From Iris pallida (lineage: Eukaryota; Streptophyta; Magnoliopsida; Asparagales; Iridaceae): a stretch of DNA of 64,000 nucleotides. The stretch's first letter is position 1; each line of letters opens with the position of its first letter. Shown here one piece after another: positions 60,901-64,000 of the stretch. The translations under genes were made by a program, and so were the position numbers. The notes beneath the pieces are model-generated. The model was given only the letters and a program-made list of their open reading frames with translations, did no database searches and was not told the DNA's origin. The stretch is from assembly GCA_029216955.1 (NCBI GenBank), contig JANAVB010003999.1, positions 3,203,951 to 3,267,950 of the forward strand, written 5' to 3'.

Positions 60901-62932
60901 AGGTGTGGCACTATAATAAGGACATTGGTACATGTACAATTATAAACTGAAGCATATATAAAACTATTAGCAGAAATATAGAATATCATTCATATTTCAT
61001 GGCAGACATATTTTCCAAAAACTAGTAGAAACCATTAACTCATGATAAATTTGACAGATGTTTCGGAGTATGATTTGTGTCAATGAAGGGCGAGAAAAAC
61101 GGAACTTAAAAATCTTCTATAAGTTAATTTTCTATGCTGTGGATAGTAAGAAGCATTACATAAGCTAAGAAAAATTAATATGTTTTGGTCCTAGTCATAC
61201 CAAGTTTACTTTTAGTAGCACCCGCCTAAGAGAAAAGTATTAAACCTACAGACTACTCCTAAATGGAGCACATCACTAAATTTTTGGAGTGTAAATAGGA
61301 GGACATGCTTGGTTTTCCATGTTTCATGGATTTGTGTTAATAACTTCACATTTGTTACATGCAAGGGCAGAGCTAAGGTGGGGCCCACCTAGATTGCTCC
61401 TCCTGGATTGAGAGATATTACTACCTATGAGGTCAGAGTGTCCCTCGAGCCGGATTTGGATCTCGAGGGTGGTCGAGGAGTTGTCACGAGGAAATCGGAG
61501 CGCCATAAGATGGTTGCCTGTCGTTGTTAGATATCCAATTAGTGGCGGTTTGTGAGTGTGTTTGAGAATCAGAGATCGGTTGTTCCTTAGGAGGTGGTAG
61601 TGTGGTCCTTGGTGGGTTGATGGATCTGCTGTGTTTGGAGGGTAGTAGACCTGAAGGGCTGGGTCGGGAGGTCAGAGGGTGTTGTCGGTGGCTGATGGTG
61701 CAATAGAGGTTAGGTGTAGAGAAGCTGCTGGCTGGTGGAGGCAGGAAAGCATCTGGTCTGGTCTGGGTTGGTGTAGCCAGGGGATTTGACAACAGGTCTC
61801 CTTTCGCCAGAAATTGGGTGGTTGGTGGACGTTCTAGAAGAAGAGAGTTAAAGAAGAAATAGGAGAGGGTAACTAAGGTAAGGTATCAGGGATTGGGAGA
61901 AGATGGAGGGGACTAAGGTTTAAGGACTGGAGTGACCCAAGGATTTTCGGGGTTAAAAACGAGACGGACAGTTAGGATGACGGAGGTGGGGAGGTAAGGG
62001 TCAGGATTATCCCTCCTCTGATACCATGTAGAAGAGCTATATTGGAAATAATTGGGTACTTCCATCGAGTGGTTTGAGTAAGTATGTATAGAGAGGGTGA
62101 ACTTTCCTCGTACAAATCTATCTAATATAGGACTAAACTAGACCCACACACTCAAACATACACACACACTAGCTCTAACAAAAACATTTGTGTTTATAAG
62201 GCTAGAACTAGATTAACAAGGGTAACATGTGTAAGACAAATGAGAATCAGGCATACCAAAACAACAACTTCAATTCTTTGAAGATGGCGAAACGGTTACT
62301 AAAAATTGATGCTTGGCAATGAAGTCAGTAAATTGTATAAGGAAACACAGGTAAACCATGCATGTTTGGCATAATAGTATCAAGACCTCCAAACCCAGAT
62401 TAATTGCTCATTTAAGTAAATTAAATCTCTTCAAGTAGGACCAAACCCAGCCCATTAAACAAGCTAATGTCTCGACTTACTGTGTCACAAATTAATTTGA
62501 ATACATGATCATATGCTTATTACATACACTTGTATAAACTAGCGAGAACACATTTGTTCCATCTTCTACTTTTAATATCTTTGTAATAGTCAGTTTAACA
62601 AGGTAGTTTATCATGCCATATATGGATAATCAAGTTGTATCAATCATAATCACTTGCTTATGGTTCTAAGTTAAAACTTAATAGCCATGATAATCTTACT
62701 AAAATGAAGTTGGCTAAATATGTTATAAAAACAACTCGAGCTATTTTTGTCCAAAATAACACCGAACTAATAAAACAAAAGGAAAAAAAATGATCACGTT
62801 AACCAGTAAAAGAATGCATACCTCAATGTAGATGAAGTGCTCAGCTTTTTCAATAAGAGAAAAGTGTGCATTGTGAATGCTCTCTTCAGTTTGGCTTGTT
62901 CCAGCCGACCATTGGCCTACACTTCTAATAAC
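31623..62932 (-). CDS. PLDZ: Phospholipase D zeta-type gene, C-terminal eight exons
   Basis: Exons at 62932-62822, 45590-45444, 45372-45175, 35176-35075, 34125-33994, 33338-33273, 32009-31948 and 31866-31623 join in frame without a stop to encode 353 residues. All introns are GT-AG. The protein matches the end of plant PX-PH type PLDs from [15 protein letters not shown] to the conserved C-terminus YVSPQVFH. PLDs hydrolyse phosphatidylcholine to phosphatidic acid; zeta types act in membrane traffic, root hairs and phosphate-starvation lipid remodelling. The second HKD motif is HSKLMIIDD with GSAN following. HKD1, PX and PH domains lie beyond the right edge. Zeta1 versus zeta2 cannot be decided. 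Confidence 0.93.
31948..32009 (-). CDS. PLDZ: PLD zeta exon: [11 protein letters not shown]
   Basis: 62 bases coding [20 protein letters not shown] plus two bases of an Arg codon. Acceptor TTGAGTAG, donor GTATTAC. Confidence 0.9.
32010..33272 (-). other. PLD zeta intron (1.26 kb)
   Basis: AT-rich intron between the TNTMIY and VDRISD exons. No coding region, repeat or element is recognised in it. Confidence 0.8.
33273..33338 (-). CDS. PLDZ: PLD zeta exon, 22 residues
   Basis: Codes for [17 protein letters not shown] and MATAK. Acceptor TTATTGTAG, donor GTAAGA. Too short for ordinary ORF listing; found by continuity of the protein. Confidence 0.9.
33339..33993 (-). other. PLD zeta intron (655 bp)
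   Basis: GT-AG intron with no recognisable insert. Minus-strand frames here have no protein-like motif. Confidence 0.8.
33994..34125 (-). CDS. PLDZ: PLD zeta exon: [11 protein letters not shown] region
   Basis: Codes for 44 residues ending [13 protein letters not shown]. Acceptor CTGCTCAG, donor GTTAGT. The following intron opens with a GTT codon that also fits the protein, but the next exon supplies the true VDRISDP. Confidence 0.93.
34126..35074 (-). other. PLD zeta intron (949 bp) with (TA)n
   Basis: GT-AG intron with an A-run near 34150-34165 and a TA microsatellite at about 34768-34802. No element is recognised. Confidence 0.8.
35075..35176 (-). CDS. PLDZ: PLD zeta exon with second HKD motif
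   Basis: Codes for 34 residues, [12 protein letters not shown] through SLLGSRDSE. It holds the catalytic His, Lys and Asp of HKD2 and the GSAN block. Acceptor TTTTTTGCAG, donor GTATTT. Confidence 0.95.
35177..35962 (-). other. 5' part of the 10-kb PLD zeta intron
   Basis: Holds a LINE-like fragment (about 35500-35790) and otherwise plain AT-rich intron sequence, up to the LTR of copia element C. Confidence 0.7.
35500..35790 (-). pseudogene. LINE ORF2-like C-terminal fragment
   Basis: The minus strand reads a decayed peptide around [20 protein letters not shown], then [15 protein letters not shown] and LIGIKMRED. This fits the plant non-LTR RT tail (pattern WxVKNxHxxKMxVAEMRxLRWMxGxTxxDxIRN). 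It is in the sense direction of the PLD gene, within an intron. No poly-A tail or target duplication was identified. The call rests on the motif pattern alone. Confidence 0.5.
35963..36110 (+). repeat. 5' LTR of copia C
   Basis: Starts TATTGGTATATT (degenerate TGTTGG) and ends AATTACAACA. A TATATAA box lies at 36062-36068. Confidence 0.88.
36111..36120 (+). other. Primer-binding site of copia C
   Basis: TGGTATCAGA directly abuts the LTR and is complementary to the 3' end of initiator Met tRNA. Confidence 0.85.
36501..37458 (+). pseudogene. gag: Copia C gag (broken)
   Basis: Begins [16 protein letters not shown] at 36501, homologous to the gag of element D. The frame contains stops (near 36588, 36760 and 36796) and a later shift around 37060. 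The [10 protein letters not shown] and [18 protein letters not shown] segments match D. The nucleocapsid knuckle keeps its Cys/His ligands ([14 protein letters not shown]) though Gly and Lys are replaced by Trp and Glu. A Gly/Arg-rich tail follows. Confidence 0.8.
38291..38502. repeat. 53-bp tandem repeat, four copies
   Basis: Units begin TAGTTTACTGCAATGTACGT at 38291, 38344, 38397 and 38450. Each contains a near-perfect palindrome AATGTACGTATGTACATT. The fourth copy is the most diverged. Confidence 0.92.
39660..40010. repeat. TA-rich microsatellite and purine tract
   Basis: Multiple ATATAC/TATATA runs followed by an AAAGAAAAAG purine tract. Frames here are low complexity only. Confidence 0.8.
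41140..42183 (+). pseudogene. pol: Copia C protease and integrase (broken)
   Basis: Protease site DSGASRHV (Asp codon 41155) is preceded by an in-frame TAG where related elements have Trp. The pre-integrase domain follows ([15 protein letters not shown]), then HHIRLGHSS and CDAC as the HHCC finger. A frameshift in an A-run near 41650 separates the finger halves. The core shows [14 protein letters not shown] and [13 protein letters not shown], so all three catalytic acidic residues survive, but at least three stops interrupt it (VHSDV-stop, VT-stop, GTE-stop). Confidence 0.85.
42248..42873 (+). pseudogene. pol: Copia C integrase C-terminal and linker region
   Basis: Matches the usual copia segment [20 protein letters not shown] and [20 protein letters not shown], followed by a Pro/Thr-rich linker ([15 protein letters not shown]). 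Two overlapping frames (42248-42622 and 42619-42873) show one frameshift. Confidence 0.8.
42945..44429 (+). pseudogene. pol: Copia C reverse transcriptase and RNase H
   Basis: One frame with three in-frame stops (43524-43526, 43761-43763, 44169-44171). RT begins [30 protein letters not shown] and [14 protein letters not shown] precede the YVDDM active site; RNase H has [17 protein letters not shown] and ends [10 protein letters not shown]. Otherwise it is complete. It is the same subfamily as element D. Confidence 0.9.
44437..44584 (+). repeat. 3' LTR of copia C
   Basis: 148 bases, matching the 5' LTR with four differences, preceded by the polypurine tract GAGGGGAAG. Confidence 0.9.
44585..45174 (-). 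other. 3' side of the 10-kb PLD zeta intron
   Basis: Between copia C and the HWQYRT exon. AT-rich, with ATAC/ATCC-type short repeats near 44700-44780. Nothing else is recognised. Confidence 0.7.
45175..45372 (-). CDS. PLDZ: PLD zeta exon: [10 protein letters not shown] region
   Basis: Codes for 66 residues from [20 protein letters not shown] to GGHLATSQ. Acceptor TTTCCTCAG, donor GTGATT. A 71-base intron separates it from the previous exon. Confidence 0.93.
45444..45590 (-). CDS. PLDZ: PLD zeta exon: [10 protein letters not shown] region
   Basis: Codes for 49 residues from [10 protein letters not shown] to PLLPGFQ, the strongly conserved segment linking the two catalytic halves. Acceptor TTGTGCAG, donor GTTCCT. 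No ATG-initiated frame covers it, so simple ORF scans miss it. Confidence 0.92.
45591..46280 (-). other. Upstream-side part of the 17-kb PLD zeta intron
   Basis: AT-rich intron sequence up to the target copy GAATC of element D. No coding region or repeat is recognised. Confidence 0.7.
46286..46483 (+). repeat. 5' LTR of copia D
   Basis: TGTTGGTATATT to TATTCAACA, with an internal short duplication of TTTGGTATTAGAATAA and a CTATAAATAG TATA box near 46434. Confidence 0.92.
46484..46496 (+). other. Primer-binding site of copia D
   Basis: TGGTATCAGAGCC, complementary to initiator Met tRNA, directly after the LTR. Confidence 0.9.
46914..47870 (+). pseudogene. gag: Copia D gag (one in-frame stop)
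   Basis: Starts [16 protein letters not shown] at 46914, with one stop (TGA in YLS-stop-SRR, near 47071) before the long open part from 47190 to 47870. Contains the UBN2-type gag core ([32 protein letters not shown]) and one zinc knuckle [14 protein letters not shown], then a Gly/Arg-rich tail. It is better preserved than the gag of element C. Confidence 0.88.
48137..49201 (+). pseudogene. pol: Copia D protease and integrase
   Basis: Protease site [10 protein letters not shown] (Asp codon 48146-48148) follows a TAG at 48137-48139 in place of the usual Trp, as in element C. The frame is otherwise open, with TGA near 48518, to 49201. In the HHCC finger the last Cys is Tyr (CDAY). The core keeps all catalytic acidic residues ([21 protein letters not shown]). 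Confidence 0.88.
49232..49766 (+). pseudogene. pol: Copia D integrase C-terminus, cut by element E
   Basis: Matches element C ([31 protein letters not shown]). It decays after 49513 and reaches the target copy CTCCT at 49762-49766, where chromovirus E is inserted in the Pro-rich linker. Confidence 0.85.
49767..51587 (+). repeat. 5' LTR of chromovirus E
   Basis: 1821 bases, TGTAGCGCCCC to CGTGACA. A likely core promoter is TGTATAAAGG near 51240, also kept in the 3' LTR; another TATATAAG near 50003 is shortened in the 3' LTR. Frames here are short and not gene-like. Confidence 0.93.
51591..51604 (+). other. Primer-binding site of chromovirus E
   Basis: TGGTATCAGAGCAC three bases after the LTR end, complementary to initiator Met tRNA. 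Confidence 0.9.
51769..52926 (+). CDS. gag: Chromovirus E gag, 385 codons
   Basis: Capsid-nucleocapsid precursor. The N-terminus is Gln-rich and helical (residues 35-65), then an acidic stretch. The retrotransposon gag core spans about residues 105-260 ([35 protein letters not shown]). Two nucleocapsid knuckles follow at about residues 321-334 and 339-352. The first is [14 protein letters not shown], with Tyr in place of the zinc-binding His; the second, [14 protein letters not shown], is intact. The frame ends with TAG at 52924-52926 and continues in the same frame into the protease. Confidence 0.9.
   Translation: MTKKINNPGTTTQTVDSTSSTKNTGPSETTMKKMLQLMELQQQQLQMQFKAQFDAQQKQMNALTQIVSRMAGSTNATDEVPEEKQGDQDGDEEEEAQPQMKNSSSLFKAKEFRKMIPPKFNGRAEPDVIVGWLVEIEDLFNLLSIEGSQRVTCAALQLQLRAYDWWAAKKHEIYEADIDATISWKIFKKAFLEQYVPRAVRQQKEDKFMMLRQENMSIDDYDSNFSKLAKFAGAFLPNKEAWCERFQQGLNDELRRDVMNQRCRTYCESYNTALDSERIFGRMSHRGICNHFNKRPNDAGGSGVSKRPNRFDDRGHGSQHCTRCGRRGYRTVDCVTRSCYKCGEVGHIVTYCPQKVLNQPNPPRNVLNPHKVPILQGANAVPVNP
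52927..55401 (+). pseudogene. pol: Chromovirus E protease, RT, RNase H, integrase finger
   Basis: In frame with gag after a single TAG. Protease [12 protein letters not shown] lies near 53040-53075, upstream of the first ATG (53107). RT has the FIDD site at 54049-54060, RNase H spans [12 protein letters not shown] to VVADALSR, and the HHCC finger ([10 protein letters not shown] ... CMACQQ) follows. A frameshift at about 55255-55262 diverts the last codons, so the end at 55401 is artificial. In the intermediate frame the first catalytic Asp of the integrase is Asn (ISMNF, codon 55331-55333). Confidence 0.9.
55361..56363 (+). pseudogene. pol: Chromovirus E integrase core and chromodomain tail
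   Basis: After a second frameshift in the G-run at 55362-55367, the integrase reads [17 protein letters not shown], then ISDRDGRF (second Asp) and [14 protein letters not shown] (Glu present). The C-terminal domain has [11 protein letters not shown] and [12 protein letters not shown], and ends in the chromodomain-like [14 protein letters not shown]. No intron is present where the other gypsy pol has one. The stop TAG (56361-56363) spans the junction with the hAT-type insertion; without it the frame would run two codons further. Confidence 0.9.
56362..57065 (+). mobile_element. Non-autonomous hAT-type element, 704 bp, TSD CTGCGTTG
   Basis: Flanked by the 8-bp duplication CTGCGTTG (56354-56361 and 57066-57073). 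Terminal inverted repeats are TAGGGGTGTGCA and TGCACAACCCTA, with one mismatch. Subterminal regions carry many GGTTCGGTTTGG units in both orientations. No transposase frame is present. An 8-bp duplication and TAGGGGTG-like ends are hallmarks of plant hAT elements. Orientation is arbitrary. Confidence 0.93.
57074..57142 (+). mobile_element. Polypurine-side end of chromovirus E internal region
   Basis: Original pol end and the TTTCGGGACGAAACTTTTTC signature before the 3' LTR. Confidence 0.75.
57143..58961 (+). repeat. 3' LTR of chromovirus E
   Basis: 1819 bases, TGTAGCGTCCC to CGTGACA. The TGTATAAAGG promoter candidate is kept near 58613; the upstream TATA near 57377 has lost two bases. Confidence 0.93.
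58967..60646 (+). pseudogene. pol: Copia D RT and RNase H, right of element E
   Basis: Resumes the linker ([13 protein letters not shown]) and runs through RT and RNase H to [11 protein letters not shown] DGLTKGLSS. Damage seen: TAG at NHTW-stop near 59206, a one-base deletion near 59545 before [10 protein letters not shown], stops near 59660, 59718 and 59813, a shift near 59885, and TAG at 60350-60352 replacing Trp. YVDDM is intact near 59695-59710. RNase [18 protein letters not shown] is intact. Confidence 0.9.
60654..60849 (+). repeat. 3' LTR of copia D
   Basis: 196 bases, preceded by GAGGGGGAG and followed by target copy GAATC. Its first base is C instead of T. Confidence 0.92.
60855..62014 (-). 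other. 17-kb PLD zeta intron, right of copia D
   Basis: Intron sequence with probable internal leader of the minus-strand copia fragment G in its right half (61300-62014). Minus-strand frames at 61792-61484 and 61506-61324 are Pro/Ser-rich, without a recognised domain. Near 60880 and 61370 are short GAGCCAG-type motifs common in decayed plant repeats. Confidence 0.5.
62015..62180 (-). mobile_element. Copia LTR with primer site (fragment G)
   Basis: On the minus strand: TGTTAGAGCTAG (from 62180) to CTTCTACA (62027), about 154 bases, followed directly by TGGTATCAGAGG (62026-62015), an initiator-Met primer site. This is a 5' LTR junction in the sense direction of the PLD gene. No second LTR or pol is found, so only the left end of this copia copy remains. 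Confidence 0.75.
62181..62821 (-). other. PLD zeta intron sequence
   Basis: AT-rich intron between copia fragment G and the SVGQWSAG exon. Nothing recognised. Confidence 0.7.
62822..62932 (-). CDS. PLDZ: PLD zeta exon: [13 protein letters not shown] region
   Basis: Codes for 37 residues ending [10 protein letters not shown]. Acceptor AATGAAG and donor GTATGC on the minus strand; phase 0 at both ends. The preceding exon is not found in the remaining 1.07 kb, so that intron extends past the window. Confidence 0.92.
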
Positions 62933-64000
62933 CTTCATTCAATGTGTAATTACAAAATTAAAGAGGACCAATGTGTTAAAGTATAACCCAATGATGTTGA
63001 GAATTATACAATGCATTGCCTTAAGTATAGTAGAAGACGAGGCCAGCATAATAGCAGAATGGAGAAAAAGGCTTCACTCCCAGAAATTGGGGTAGAGCTT
63101 TGTTCAATATAACATTACAATAAGTAGAACATCATGAAAGAACACCAATAAATTTTAGTGAAATGGCCCAGAAAATTTAAGTGAAACCCGTACCGAAATA
63201 TAATATAGACATTTCTCTCCAACAAGGTCTGCCTACTAACCTGAGAATTTTACTAGTGGTATTGCACATCATTTCTTGTTTAAACTTTAGGTTTCTCAGA
63301 ACAATAGTTGGGCTTATGTGATTTTAGAGAAAACAAGGGCTGCGATCTACATTTCTTTTGGTACATAGGAACCCGAAAACTGGGGATAGAGCTTTGCTGT
63401 TGGTCAATATAACATTGCAGTAAGTAAAAAAGAACAAGTGGAGACCAATAAGCTTTAGTGAAATAATTGGAATGACCCAGAAATTTTAAGTGAATTTCAC
63501 TGAAAGTATAATAAAGATTATTTCTCTCAACAAGGTCTTCCTGCTAATCTGAGAATTTTATAAGTGGTAATGCACACCATTTCTTCTTTAAACTTTTAGA
63601 TTTCCCAGAATAACAGTTGCGTTCATGTGACATTTAGGGAAAACAAGGGATGGAATCTACAGTTTTGTTCCATCATTGATCTGTCGTCAAGGCTCATCTG
63701 ATGGCTTATTAAAATTTTAAACGGAAATGTGACAATCTTGTACCTTATGAAATTTTGGTAAATTGTCTATGTTTGATTGTTATGTAAGAAAATGTGGGAA
63801 GATTGTAGAAGAAGTTTGAAAGGTTTTTCATTTTGTTTCGTTTTATTAGTATTATCGATGTGGTATTAGTATGTAGTATGTATACTTCCACGTTAATGAT
63901 TATTTTAGTTTGAACAGTTTAAACGACGGTTGTTAAGGCTGCGCCCAGGCGCCCAAAAGGCAAGAGGCGATATTTCACCGCCTAATCCAAACTCAGGGGA
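62933..64000 (-). other. PLD zeta intron reaching the window edge
   Basis: No exon is found. It carries a diverged tandem duplication (63081-63660). The last 70 bases contain GCGCCCAGGCGCCC-type sequence, probably the edge of another repeat. Confidence 0.65.
63081..63660. repeat. Tandem duplication of about 280 bp in an intron
   Basis: Copies 63081-63350 and 63373-63660 share stretches such as GAGCTTTG...TCAATATAACATT, TTTCTCTC-AACAAGGTCT and GAAAACAAGGG. They differ by numerous substitutions and small indels, so the duplication is old. Confidence 0.8.

Noticed and set aside
60869..61380. GAGCCAG-type motifs as ends of a small DNA element
   Set aside because: The two motifs are in direct rather than inverted orientation and no target duplication was found.
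63930..64000. GCGCCCAGGCGCCC-type sequence at the right edge
   Set aside because: Looks like the edge of a common plant repeat, but too little lies inside the window to call it.

Overview
The window is nuclear DNA of a flowering plant, probably a eudicot. It contains the 3' part of one intron-rich host gene, six LTR retrotransposons or large pieces of them, solo LTRs and small DNA-element insertions. I saw no tRNA, rRNA, operon or CRISPR structure.

Left arm (1-4318): a decayed minus-strand gene that I cannot name firmly. Its last third carries a motif resembling plant mobile domain (PMD) proteins. Its upstream region and presumed first intron hold about 30 copies of TTTTACGC in both orientations, between two outward-facing TATA boxes. 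This is the least explained structure in the window.

Repeat block (4319-31012): a minus-strand long-LTR gypsy element (3' LTR 4319-6970 truncated, 5' LTR 11371-14974) with almost no internal region and a solo LTR (7095-10341, TSD ATCTA) inside it. A plus-strand chromovirus-type gypsy follows, with gag, pol, integrase and chromodomain at 17785-22628. Its flanking LTRs come from two families: X (14975-17557 and 25917-29308) and Y (22725-25916). The X LTRs carry a dense array of W-box-like TTGAC sites. The X copy interrupts a copia element whose RT/RNase H and 3' LTR survive (29309-31012).

Host gene (31623-62932, minus strand, continuing past the right edge): eight exons encode the C-terminal 353 residues of a PLD-zeta type (PX-PH) phospholipase D, including the second HKD motif. 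All seven introns are GT-AG and no stop interrupts the frame. Two introns are very long. The 10.0-kb intron contains copia element C (35963-44584), which carries a solo LTR (37668-41094, TSD ACTGA). The 17.2-kb intron contains copia element D (46286-60849, TSD GAATC), interrupted by chromovirus E (49767-58961, TSD CTCCT), which is itself interrupted by a hAT-type element (56362-57065, 8-bp TSD CTGCGTTG). C and D belong to one subfamily and both lie antisense to the host gene.

The exons look intact while every retrotransposon coding region is broken by stops, frameshifts or catalytic substitutions. The likeliest picture is a working housekeeping-type lipid-signalling gene that tolerates heterochromatin-like introns.
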